Shown here: positions 43,032-51,189 of the stretch, piece by piece
Layout: the number at the start of each line of letters is the position of its first letter
Position numbering within the stretch: position 1 is the first letter of the stretch
Source of the DNA: Clostridia bacterium
GTDB taxonomy: Bacteria > Bacillota > Clostridia > TANB77 > CAG-508
Direction: 5' to 3'
Assembly (NCBI GenBank): GCA_017934475.1
Contig: JAGBJN010000005.1
Span: 1 to 59,624, forward strand
DNA: 59,624 nt
The notes under the pieces: model-generated
Databases searched by the model: none
What the model was told of the DNA's origin: nothing
What the model saw: the letters and a program-made list of their open reading frames with translations, nothing else
Position numbers and translations under genes: made by a program

Positions 43032-44135
43032 ATGGAAAATGAAAAAGAAATGTCTTTTGAAGAATTATTTAATGAATCTTTAAAAGAAAAAGAAACAAAA
43101 TTAGAAAAAGTAGTAACAGGTAAAGTTATAAGTATCACATCTGAAGGAGAAATTTTTGTAGATATTAATTACAAAGCAGATGGAATCATACCTAAAAAAG
43201 AATATAGTGATGATGAAAATGCAAATCCAAAAGATGAGTTTAAAGTAGGAGATACTATTACTGCTCAAGTTTTAAAAATGAATGATGGAGTAGGAAATGT
43301 ATTACTATCATATAAAAGAATAAGATATGAAGCACAAAGAAAAGAATTAGATAACAAAGTAAATAATAATGAAATAATTGAATCTAAAATAGAAAGTGCA
43401 AATGATAAAGGATTAATTACTTCAATATATGGTAAAAGAGTATTTATCCCATTATCTTTGTCTGGAATTCCAAGAGGAGAAAATCCAGAAGATTATATTG
43501 GAAAAAATGTTAGATATAGAATTACAGAATATGATATATCTAATGGTAAAATAATTGGTTCAGTACGTAGCGTATTAGATGAAGAAAAGAAAAAAATTCA
43601 AGATGAATTCTGGACTAATTGTGAAGTTGGAAAAGAATATGAAGGTACAGTTGTTGCAATAAGTGCATATGGAGCATTTGTTGATTTAGGAGCTTCTCAA
43701 GGTTTACTTCATATATCTGAAATAACATGGGAAAGAAATGCAAAAGTAGAAGATTTCTTAAAACAAGGTCAAAAAATCAAGGTAACAATAAAAGAATTAG
43801 ATAAAGAAAATAAACGTATAAAATTAAGCTACTCAGATAAAGGACCAAATCCATGGAGTCTTGTAAAAGAAAAATATCATGTTGGTGATGTTGTAAAAGT
43901 TAGAGTTGCAAAACTTATGCCATTTGGTGCATTTGTAGAACTTGAAAAAGGAATTGAGGGATTAGTACATATTTCTCAAATATCAGAGAAGAAAATTACA
44001 AAACCTGAAGAAGAATTAAAAATAGACCAACATGTTAATGCCAAAATAATAGATATGAATTTAGAAGAACAAAGAATAGAACTTTCTATTAGAGAATTAG
44101 AAGGTACTTCAGAAGAATATAAAGAAGAGATATAG
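43032..44135 (+). CDS. S1 RNA-binding domain protein (ribosomal protein S1-like)
   Basis: 367 residues with four S1 repeats: KVVTGKVISITSEGEIFVDI near 26-45, IIESKIESANDKGLITSIYG near 116-135, EYEGTVVAISAYGAFVDLGA near 203-222, and DVVKVRVAKLMPFGAFVELE near 289-308. Repeats 3 and 4 have the conserved GAFV..G..GLLHIS/GLVHIS. This is the rpsA-like protein of Firmicutes, which binds RNA and may help start translation. In many Clostridia it is fused to IspH; this copy is free-standing. Its own consensus promoter separates it from plsC. typA follows after 24 bases. Confidence 0.9.
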   Translation: MENEKEMSFEELFNESLKEKETKLEKVVTGKVISITSEGEIFVDINYKADGIIPKKEYSDDENANPKDEFKVGDTITAQVLKMNDGVGNVLLSYKRIRYEAQRKELDNKVNNNEIIESKIESANDKGLITSIYGKRVFIPLSLSGIPRGENPEDYIGKNVRYRITEYDISNGKIIGSVRSVLDEEKKKIQDEFWTNCEVGKEYEGTVVAISAYGAFVDLGASQGLLHISEITWERNAKVEDFLKQGQKIKVTIKELDKENKRIKLSYSDKGPNPWSLVKEKYHVGDVVKVRVAKLMPFGAFVELEKGIEGLVHISQISEKKITKPEEELKIDQHVNAKIIDMNLEEQRIELSIRELEGTSEEYKEEI

Positions 44136-44159
44136 AATAAGGAGAGAATAAAAAAGAAA

Positions 44160-45971
44160 ATGAAAAACGAGAAAATAAGAAATATAGCAATAATAGCACA
44201 CGTTGACCATGGTAAAACAACATTAGTTGATTGTCTATTAAGACAAAGCCATGTGTTTAGAGATAATGAACAAGTAGCAGAAAGAGTAATGGACTCAAAT
44301 GATTTGGAAAAAGAAAGAGGAATTACTATTCTTTCTAAAAATACATCAGTAATGTATAATGATATAAAAATAAATATAGTAGATACACCTGGACATGCTG
44401 ACTTCGGTGGAGAAGTAGAACGTGTTTTAAAAACAGTTGATGGTGTTTTACTACTTGTTGATGCTTTTGAAGGACCAATGCCTCAAACAAGAGAAGTTCT
44501 AAAAAAATCACTAGCATTAAACTTAAAACCAATAGTTGTAATCAACAAAATTGATAGACCAGGATCAAATCCTGCTAAAGTTGTTGATCAAGTATTAGAA
44601 TTATTTATCGAATTAAATGCAAATGATGATCAATTAGATTTTCCAGTTATTTATGCATCAGCTAAAAATGGAATAGCAAAAATGAATCTAGATGAAGAAT
44701 CAGATAATGTAAATTGTATATTTGATACAATTATTAAATACATTGATGCACCAAACTGTGAAATAGATGGACCTGCTCAAATGTTAGTATCTAACATTGA
44801 TTATGATGATTATTTAGGAAGAATCGCAGTAGGAAGAATTGAAAGAGGAACAATTAAAGCAGGTATGCCAATTGCGATTTGTAAAGCAGATAAAAATACA
44901 CAAGGTAAAGTAGCAAAATTATTTACATATCAAGGATTAAAAAGAACTGAAGTTGAAGAAGCATCAGCTGGAGACATAGTATCTTTATCAGGTATAGCAG
45001 ACATCAATATTGGAGATACTATATGTGATTTAAATAATCCTGAAAAAATACCATTTGTTGATATAGATGAGCCAACAGTTTCTATGACATTCTCAGTTAA
45101 CAATGGACCATTTGCAGGAAAAGAAGGAGAATTCATTACATCACGTCATATTAGAGATAGATTGTTTAAAGAACTTGAAAGAAATGTTAGTTTAAGAGTA
45201 AAAGAAACAGAATCAGCAGATAGTTTTGAAGTATGCGGAAGAGGAGAACTTCATTTATCAGTATTAATAGAAACAATGAGAAGAGAAGGATTTGAACTTT
45301 TAGTTTCTCGTCCAAAAGTTATATTTAAAGAAATTGATGGCGTTAAATGTGAACCAATGGAAAGATTAGTAGTAAATGTACCAGATGATTCTATTGGAAC
45401 AGTTATAGAAAAGTTAGGCAGAAGAAAAGCTGAAATGGTTAACATGGAACCAGCAGAACTTGGACATACTAAAGTTGAATTCAAAATACCAGCACGTGGA
45501 TTAATAGGATATAGAACAGAATTCTTAACAGATACAAAAGGTGAAGGAACAATGAATTCTATATTTGATTGTTATGAACCATTTAAAGGAGATATACAAG
45601 CAAGAACAAGAGGTGTACTTGTAGCATTTGAACAAGGAACATCTGTAACATATGGATTATACAATGCACAAGAAAGAGGAGAACTTTTAATTGGAGCAGG
45701 AGTAGATGTATATGAAGGAATGATTGTTGGTATAAACTCAAGAAATGAAGATATATCTATAAATGTATGTAAAGAAAAACATCTAACAAATACAAGAGCT
45801 TCTGGATCTGATGATGCGTTACGTTTGGTACCACCACTTCAAATGTCATTAGAAAAAGCAATTGAATTTATACAAGAGGATGAACTTGTTGAAGTAACTC
45901 CAAAAAATATTAGACTAAGAAAGAAAATATTAGATAGCAAAACAAGAGAAAGAGAAGCAAGAAGAGGATAA
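44160..45971 (+). CDS. typA: Translational GTPase TypA/BipA
   Basis: 603 residues, normal length. G1 AHVDHGKTTLV near 13-23, G2 region RGITILSKN, G3 DTPGHADFGG near 77-86, G4 NKIDRPGS near 131-138. Domain II, an EF-G-like domain III with GRGELHLSVLIETMRREGFE, and the BipA-specific C-terminal domain follow. It is a ribosome-associated GTPase important for 50S assembly and growth under stress or cold. GGAGAG lies 13 bases before the ATG, a slightly long gap. Confidence 0.96.
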   Translation: MKNEKIRNIAIIAHVDHGKTTLVDCLLRQSHVFRDNEQVAERVMDSNDLEKERGITILSKNTSVMYNDIKINIVDTPGHADFGGEVERVLKTVDGVLLLVDAFEGPMPQTREVLKKSLALNLKPIVVINKIDRPGSNPAKVVDQVLELFIELNANDDQLDFPVIYASAKNGIAKMNLDEESDNVNCIFDTIIKYIDAPNCEIDGPAQMLVSNIDYDDYLGRIAVGRIERGTIKAGMPIAICKADKNTQGKVAKLFTYQGLKRTEVEEASAGDIVSLSGIADINIGDTICDLNNPEKIPFVDIDEPTVSMTFSVNNGPFAGKEGEFITSRHIRDRLFKELERNVSLRVKETESADSFEVCGRGELHLSVLIETMRREGFELLVSRPKVIFKEIDGVKCEPMERLVVNVPDDSIGTVIEKLGRRKAEMVNMEPAELGHTKVEFKIPARGLIGYRTEFLTDTKGEGTMNSIFDCYEPFKGDIQARTRGVLVAFEQGTSVTYGLYNAQERGELLIGAGVDVYEGMIVGINSRNEDISINVCKEKHLTNTRASGSDDALRLVPPLQMSLEKAIEFIQEDELVEVTPKNIRLRKKILDSKTREREARRG

Positions 45972-45999
45972 AATGTAAATTTACAAAGGAGAGATGCGA

Positions 46000-46392
46000 A
46001 TGAAAACAGCTAAACTTTTTAGTAAAATAAATGCAGACGAAATAGAAAGAGAAAGAAAAAATAAAGAAGAAGCATTAGAAAAAAATGAAAATAAAGAATA
46101 TACAGATACAAAATGGAGAAAAGACTTAAATGAATATATAATGCAACAAGTCGAGTTAGGAAAAAATGATGAAGAAATTGAAAAAGGTATATTTGAAAAT
46201 AAAAAATTAACAAGTTTTAATCATTTTAGTAGATATACAATGTTCTTTAAGTCATGGATAGGACACCATAGAGAAAATAGTATTAAAGCAGAAGAAGGAA
46301 AACTTTCAGGAAAAGAAATAAGAAATATCTATAATACAAAACTAACTAAAGTTGCAGAGGTAAAATCAGATAAAGACGAAGAAACAAGATAG
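46000..46392 (+). CDS. Hypothetical charged protein between typA and trmR
   Basis: 130 residues, not recognised. Strongly charged and helical, with no membrane segment. The first half is Lys/Glu-rich (RERKNKEEALEKNENKEY). The middle has YIMQQVELGKNDEEIEKGIF and NHFSRYTMFFKSWIGHHREN. The start is set at the second ATG (46000) because AGGAGAG ends 6 bases before it; the ATG at 45994 would touch the ribosome site. It lies 28 bases after typA and 16 before the methyltransferase, so it is probably co-transcribed with both. Confidence 0.7.
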   Translation: MKTAKLFSKINADEIERERKNKEEALEKNENKEYTDTKWRKDLNEYIMQQVELGKNDEEIEKGIFENKKLTSFNHFSRYTMFFKSWIGHHRENSIKAEEGKLSGKEIRNIYNTKLTKVAEVKSDKDEETR

Positions 46393-46408
46393 TAAATAAG
46401 AGGGAAAA

Positions 46409-46996
46409 ATGAATAAAGCAGAATTAGAAAAAATAAAAGAAAAAGCATTAAAAGAATATATACCTATAATAATGGATGATACTCTTGAAGTTATAGATAA
46501 AATATTAAAGGAAAAAAAGCCTACTAAAGTTCTTGAAATAGGAACAGCAGTAGGCTATTCTGCTATGTGTTTTTCTGAGTACTTAAATGAAGGCGGAAAA
46601 ATTGATACAATAGAAAGAGATACTGAAAGAATAGAAGAGGCAAAAATAAATATTGTTAAAGTAGGAGTTGAAGATAAAATAAATATTATAGAGGGAGATG
46701 CAGTAGAAATACTTCCTACGTTAAATGATAAATATGATATGATATTTATAGATGCGGCAAAAGGGAAATATCCATTTTTCTTAAAAGAGTCACTAAGATT
46801 GTTATCAGAAGATGGGATAATATTTGCAGACAATATTTTGTACAAAGGATATGTAATGAGTGATTACAATAAGCATAAACAAAGAACTGCAGTAAGAAAT
46901 TTAAGAGAATACATACATGAAGTAACTGAAAATCCAGAACTTGAAACAGAAATATTGGAAGTTGGAGATGGACTAGCAATTACAAGAAGAAAATAA
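46409..46996 (+). CDS. SAM-dependent O-methyltransferase, TrmR/YrrM family
   Basis: 195 residues. Class I methyltransferase with motif I EIGTAVGYSAM near 44-54, acidic loop IDTIERD near 65-71, IIEGDAVEILPTL near 91-103, and MIFIDAAKGKYPFFL near 111-125. Best match by pattern is the COG4122 family that includes B. subtilis TrmR (YrrM), which methylates 5-hydroxyuridine in tRNA wobble position. Supporting this, a U32 protein of the type that makes 5-hydroxyuridine is the next ordinary gene in this direction, after the surface-fibre locus. Ends in a good terminator. Confidence 0.85.
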   Translation: MNKAELEKIKEKALKEYIPIIMDDTLEVIDKILKEKKPTKVLEIGTAVGYSAMCFSEYLNEGGKIDTIERDTERIEEAKINIVKVGVEDKINIIEGDAVEILPTLNDKYDMIFIDAAKGKYPFFLKESLRLLSEDGIIFADNILYKGYVMSDYNKHKQRTAVRNLREYIHEVTENPELETEILEVGDGLAITRRK

Positions 46997-46998
46997 TT

Positions 46999-47026
46999 AT
47001 AAGAAGCTTTTAGCTTCTTTTTTTTG
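46999..47026 (+). terminator. Rho-independent terminator
   Basis: AAGAAGC (47001-47007), a 5-nt loop, GCTTCTT (47013-47019), followed by more T. Confidence 0.85.
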
Positions 47027-47033
47027 ACTTAAA

Positions 47034-47096
47034 ATTACAAGTATATTACAGGAAAATTAAGTTTTAATGACATATTATAATAAATATTTACTTTTT
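47034..47096 (+). promoter_or_regulatory. Conserved upstream block, copy A
   Basis: Two ATTACA elements start 11 bp apart (47034, 47045), followed 13 bp later by TAAG and then TTTAAT.ACAT. The same elements at the same distances stand upstream of the paralogue at 53499. A TGTAGAA at 47108 resembles a Spo0A box with one mismatch. Confidence 0.6.
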
Positions 47097-47172
47097 TTAA
47101 ATGATTTTGTAGAATTAAATAGAATAGTATTAATAGGTGAAATAGTTTTTATTACAAAAGAGGAGGATAACA

Positions 47173-48117
47173 ATGCAAGTAGGTTTAATGGGAGTTCAAA
47201 ATACTGTTTTAAGTCAATTTTTAAGTAATTCAGAAAATCAATTTTTAACTGATTTATTAAGCAAAATTACTAATATTAAAGCTGAATTAAATAAACTAGA
47301 AACAGATAAAGAGAAAATAATAAAAAAAATAGTAAGCCAAAATGGTTCTAATAATCCAAAAAATAAAAGAGAATATGAAAACAGTTCTGAAACAGCGTTG
47401 GAGAGTATAAATATAATTTCTAAAAACCTATATGATTTATTAAATAATTATAATACAATTAGCCAATTAAATAGTTTTATTGTTAAAAGATGTGATGAAA
47501 GTTTTTCTGATTACAATTTCAAAGAAGATATAGATAAATTAACTATAAAAATAAAAGAAGCGGAAGAATTAGCAGAAAAAATTATAGAAGATAATAAAAA
47601 GAATTATTTAATAATAAACAGTTTCCTTGAAAGTGAAAATGAAAGAGAAGAACTACCAAAAGAAAAATTTGACATAAATTCTATAGAAGAAGTAACACTT
47701 GAAACATTAAAAGATAATCCAGTTTTAAGAATATGTGAAAGAAGAGTGGAACTTCCTTATACTAAAAAAGAAGTAGAAGATTTTATGAAGGAGTATCCAG
47801 ATGATTATAAAACGCCACAAGATGTTATATCTAAAGAGTTTATAACTCGTATGTCAATATATAAAAAACATCCAATATTATCAAGATTTAAAGAAACTTA
47901 TTATATGTGCAGAACAAAAGAAATGATGTCCATATTTGATTCATTTAATTTTGCTAAAAATATAATGTTTAGATCAGATATAAATGCATATATAATTGCA
48001 GCAGTTAAATCTAAAAAACAATTGGAAGATTATATAGAATGCTTAGATAAAAATAAAATGGATGATTTTAAATATTTTAAAATTATATATGAAATTAATC
48101 CGACAGTGGTTGTCTAA
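47173..48117 (+). CDS. Unrecognised coiled-coil protein, paralogue A flanking the fibre locus
   Basis: 314 residues, soluble, no signal peptide, no family recognised. The N-terminal half is helical coiled coil (LLSKITNIKAELNKLETDKE, then ALESINIISKNLYDLLNNYN). The C-terminal half is the better conserved between the two copies: VELPYTKKEVEDFMKEYPDD near 198-217, KHPILSRFKETYYMCR near 239-254, NIMFRSDINAYIIAAVKSKK near 268-287, and QLEDYIECL. Its partner at 53499 follows the same order of motifs. AGAGGAGG lies 7 bases before the ATG. No terminator follows, so transcription may continue into the fibre genes. Possibly a cytosolic regulator or assembly factor of that locus; this is only inferred from position. 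Confidence 0.75.
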   Translation: MQVGLMGVQNTVLSQFLSNSENQFLTDLLSKITNIKAELNKLETDKEKIIKKIVSQNGSNNPKNKREYENSSETALESINIISKNLYDLLNNYNTISQLNSFIVKRCDESFSDYNFKEDIDKLTIKIKEAEELAEKIIEDNKKNYLIINSFLESENEREELPKEKFDINSIEEVTLETLKDNPVLRICERRVELPYTKKEVEDFMKEYPDDYKTPQDVISKEFITRMSIYKKHPILSRFKETYYMCRTKEMMSIFDSFNFAKNIMFRSDINAYIIAAVKSKKQLEDYIECLDKNKMDDFKYFKIIYEINPTVVV

Positions 48118-48244
48118 AATTAGGTATAAATTCAATTTATATAAATAAAAAGCAGTAGAGGAGGGAACAGGAAAAATATTTTTATTAATTAGTTATTAAT
48201 ATTTGTCATATAAAAAATAAAAATAAAAATTAGGAGGTAAAAAA

Positions 48245-48826
48245 ATGGCAAAAACAAACAAAAAAACATTTATTATAGTATTATTTTTGGTACTAGTAGT
48301 AGCCTTAGGTATAGGTTACGCAGCATTTTCTGATACATTATTAATTACAGGTACAGCAAATGCAAACGGAAAATTCGATTTACAATTTACTACAGCAGAA
48401 ATAGTTAAAGCAACAGGTGTTGACACAACAAATACAACAGCAGTTATTGATTCAACAGATCATGATACATTAACTGTTAATGTTGCTGATTTAGGATATC
48501 CTGGAGCTGGAGTACAATTCCATGCAGTTATTACCAACTTAGGAACAGTTCCAGCAGTAGTTACAGGTGTAACACCAACAAATATCACAGGAAATAGTCA
48601 TGCAATTAAAATTACAGGATTAGATGCTATAACAACATCTCACCCAATAATTCAACCAAATGGTACATGTGCCGTTGATTTTACAGTTGAATGGGATCCT
48701 ACTATTGATGAATTAAGTGATACAACAAATGGAGAATCTTGTACATTCAGTCTTCAAATAGAATATGGACAAGCTAATGTTGAATTATTCAATGGAACAA
48801 CTGATCACACTGATGTAAATCCATAA
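48245..48826 (+). CDS. Secreted fibre-like protein with SipW-type signal peptide (TasA/camelysin-like)
   Basis: 193 residues. The signal peptide has a basic start, hydrophobic core and AFSD cleavage region (FLVLVVALGIGYAAFSD, about 14-30), then TLLITGTANANGKFDLQF. That is the pattern of SipW-dependent signals of TasA and camelysin. The mature part of about 165 residues is beta-rich and acidic, with PGAGVQFHAVITNLGTVPA, typical of the TasA-like jelly-roll. It has two Cys (near 140 and 161) that could pair. Such proteins form extracellular fibres in biofilm. A very good ribosome site (AGGAGGT) and a hairpin after the gene suggest it is the most highly made protein of the locus. Confidence 0.82.
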   Translation: MAKTNKKTFIIVLFLVLVVALGIGYAAFSDTLLITGTANANGKFDLQFTTAEIVKATGVDTTNTTAVIDSTDHDTLTVNVADLGYPGAGVQFHAVITNLGTVPAVVTGVTPTNITGNSHAIKITGLDAITTSHPIIQPNGTCAVDFTVEWDPTIDELSDTTNGESCTFSLQIEYGQANVELFNGTTDHTDVNP

Positions 48827-48837
48827 TAGGATTTTTA

Positions 48838-48870
48838 AGTAGAGGTAAGATAATACCTCTTACCTCTACT
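48838..48870 (+). terminator. Strong stem-loop between fibre and signal peptidase genes
   Basis: AGTAGAGGTAAGA (48838-48850) pairs perfectly over 13 bp with TCTTACCTCTACT (48858-48870) around a 7-nt loop. What follows is ATTTAATATA rather than a T run, so it is likely a partial terminator or mRNA stabiliser that raises fibre protein over peptidase. Confidence 0.65.
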
Positions 48871-48909
48871 ATTTAATATATTAAATAGATTTGAGAAAGG
48901 AAAAAATAA

Positions 48910-50088
48910 ATGCAAAATTCAAAAATTATAAGTATAGTTATTTTAATTATAATGTTAGCATATTTTTTGTTTTCTCAACTCTATTTAGTAAATACAGGTT
49001 GGGTATATGTATATTTATTAAATCCTTTATTCTATGTGGTTATGGCTTTAGTATTAAAATTTTTAATTCTATCACCATATAAGACAAAAAAACATCAAAA
49101 GCCAATTATACAATATATAATTATTACTACTTTGGCATATACAATATTGTTCTTACTTTCAGGTTTGTTTTTAACATATGGAAGAAATCCATATAGTACA
49201 GGAATTGTAGGTATATTATTCAACTTATATTCGATAGGGGTAGTAATATTTTGTAGGGAATATATAAGATATAAAATCATAAATAACGTATTTGAAAAAG
49301 ATAGAAAACTTATATGTATACTTACTGTTATAGTTTTTTCAATACAAGAAATATCATTTGCTGCATTTGCAAATGAAATAAATATATATTTTATATTAAA
49401 AATAATATTCGCTACAGTAATACCTGCAATGGCAAGAAACAGTTTATTCACATATATAGAATTATATACAGATTACTGGTCTGGATTTGTATATGAATTA
49501 ATTACTCATTTAGCACTTTGGATACCTCCAATACTTCCAAAGGCACCATGGGTTTATACAGCAGTAACAGATACAGTATTTCCAATAATATTATTATTAT
49601 ATAGTGTATATGATATATCATCAAAAGATAAACTACATATTTATAAATCACTAAAAGCAATAGAGCCAAAAGGTTTAGTGCCACTTGCAATAGGAATTGT
49701 ACTTGTAATATGGTTTGCAATAGGAATATTTCCAATAAAACCAATAGGAGTTGCATCTGGAAGTATGTACCCTAATATAAATATGGGTGATATTGCAATA
49801 ATACAAAAATGTAATGCAAATGATTTAGAAGTAGGAACAGTAATAGAGTACAAAAGAAAAGATTTTTCTGTAATACATAGAGTTGTTGAAATAAATCAAA
49901 AAGATGGAGAATTTATTTTTATAACACAGGGAGACAATAATGATGGACCTGATAGTGACCCTGTAAGAGAAGATCAGATTGTGGGCAGAGTTATAGCTAA
50001 AATCCCATATTTAGCATGGCCAACAATATGGATAGACAATCTAAGAGGAGCTACAGCCCCTGAAGTAGATGTACAAATGGGAAAATAG
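48910..50088 (+). CDS. SipW-like signal peptidase I fused to a multi-helix membrane domain
   Basis: 392 residues. The first 260 residues or so contain about seven hydrophobic helices with no domain I can name. The C-terminal part is an S26 signal peptidase: catalytic Ser in GVASGSMYPNINMGDIAII near 281-299, and VIHRVVEI near 320-327, where His replaces the Lys of ordinary bacterial enzymes, as in SipW and ER-type peptidases. GDNNDGPDSDPVREDQIVGRV closes the core. SipW alone is about 190 residues, so this is roughly twice normal length. It should mature the SipW-type signal peptides of its neighbours. It lies 83 bases after the fibre gene and 9 before the next. Confidence 0.85.
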   Translation: MQNSKIISIVILIIMLAYFLFSQLYLVNTGWVYVYLLNPLFYVVMALVLKFLILSPYKTKKHQKPIIQYIIITTLAYTILFLLSGLFLTYGRNPYSTGIVGILFNLYSIGVVIFCREYIRYKIINNVFEKDRKLICILTVIVFSIQEISFAAFANEINIYFILKIIFATVIPAMARNSLFTYIELYTDYWSGFVYELITHLALWIPPILPKAPWVYTAVTDTVFPIILLLYSVYDISSKDKLHIYKSLKAIEPKGLVPLAIGIVLVIWFAIGIFPIKPIGVASGSMYPNINMGDIAIIQKCNANDLEVGTVIEYKRKDFSVIHRVVEINQKDGEFIFITQGDNNDGPDSDPVREDQIVGRVIAKIPYLAWPTIWIDNLRGATAPEVDVQMGK

Positions 50089-50097
50089 GAGATTAAG

Positions 50098-51177
50098 ATG
50101 AAAATACGAATGAGAAGGAGAAAGAGTAGTTCTGGCAATAGAATTAAGCTTAGCAATGCAGTTAGAATTTCATTAATTTTATTATCAATTATTATCATTG
50201 CCATTGGCTCTGGTAATATGATTAAGTCATTAACCAATAAGACTCAATCTGTTACTGAGAGTTCAGTGCTATACAAGTACGATAATAAGTTTTCTTCTGA
50301 TGCAAAAATAAACCTAAAAGATAACATATATGTACATGAAGATGAAATGATAGATGGTCAATCTTATTTATCAGATATTATTTCAAATATAGCAATGGAC
50401 ATAGATTACAAATATTCAGCATCAGTTCCATCTCAAATAACATATTCATATAAAATAGAAGCAATAATGAAAGCATCATATACAAATACAAAAGGAACTT
50501 ATGATGTGTTAAATAAAATAGATACAATAGAAGAAGGAAGTGCTACAACAGATGTTGCAAGCGAGCTTTCAATAAAAGATAAAATAACAATAAATTATGC
50601 AAAATATCATCAAACAATGAAAGAATTTAAACAAACAATGGGAATCAACACTGATTCTAAATTATATGTAAGATTTACAATTGATACAAGTACAAACATA
50701 AATTCAAAAGATGTTAAAAATCAATATGTAGCGGATTATAAAATTACTATAGGAGATAAGATTGCAATTGTTGAAGATGTTAAAAATGATTCAAAATCAA
50801 ATATAGTAAAAGCTGATGAAATAAGAACAGAACAAATAGATATAGATTACAAAGGTGTAGCAATAAGTTTAGTTGCAATTTTAATAGGAATAGCAGGAAT
50901 TGTATTTGTTGTTAAGAAAACTGAAGAATTAAAATCTGTTTCAAATGAATATAAGAGAGAGTTAAATAGAATATTAAAATCTTATGAAGACAAAATAGTT
51001 GAAATTCAAGATATAAATAACTTTGATATAGAAAATGCAACAAAAGTTAAGGATATTATACAATTAAGAAAATTAGCAGAAGAAGCATTGGTTCCTATCT
51101 ACTGCTATATGAGTGAGACTGAAGCATATTTTATAGTTACAAAATATGAAAATAGTTATATATTTATATTAAAATAA
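50098..51177 (+). CDS. DUF5305-like membrane protein of the fibre locus
   Basis: 359 residues. A basic N-terminus (RMRRRK) and a helix near 25-45 are followed by an extracellular domain (about 55-255: VLYKYDNKFSSDAKINLKDN, SASVPSQITYSYKIEAIMKA). A second helix lies near 260-280 and a cytosolic coiled-coil tail after it. This plan and the motif SVLYKYD followed by ITYSYKIEAI fit the DUF5305 family, which often accompanies SipW-like peptidases in Firmicutes and archaea. Its role is unknown; it may anchor or assemble the fibre. It starts 9 bases after the peptidase gene. Confidence 0.75.
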   Translation: MKIRMRRRKSSSGNRIKLSNAVRISLILLSIIIIAIGSGNMIKSLTNKTQSVTESSVLYKYDNKFSSDAKINLKDNIYVHEDEMIDGQSYLSDIISNIAMDIDYKYSASVPSQITYSYKIEAIMKASYTNTKGTYDVLNKIDTIEEGSATTDVASELSIKDKITINYAKYHQTMKEFKQTMGINTDSKLYVRFTIDTSTNINSKDVKNQYVADYKITIGDKIAIVEDVKNDSKSNIVKADEIRTEQIDIDYKGVAISLVAILIGIAGIVFVVKKTEELKSVSNEYKRELNRILKSYEDKIVEIQDINNFDIENATKVKDIIQLRKLAEEALVPIYCYMSETEAYFIVTKYENSYIFILK

Positions 51178-51189
51178 AATGGTGATTAT

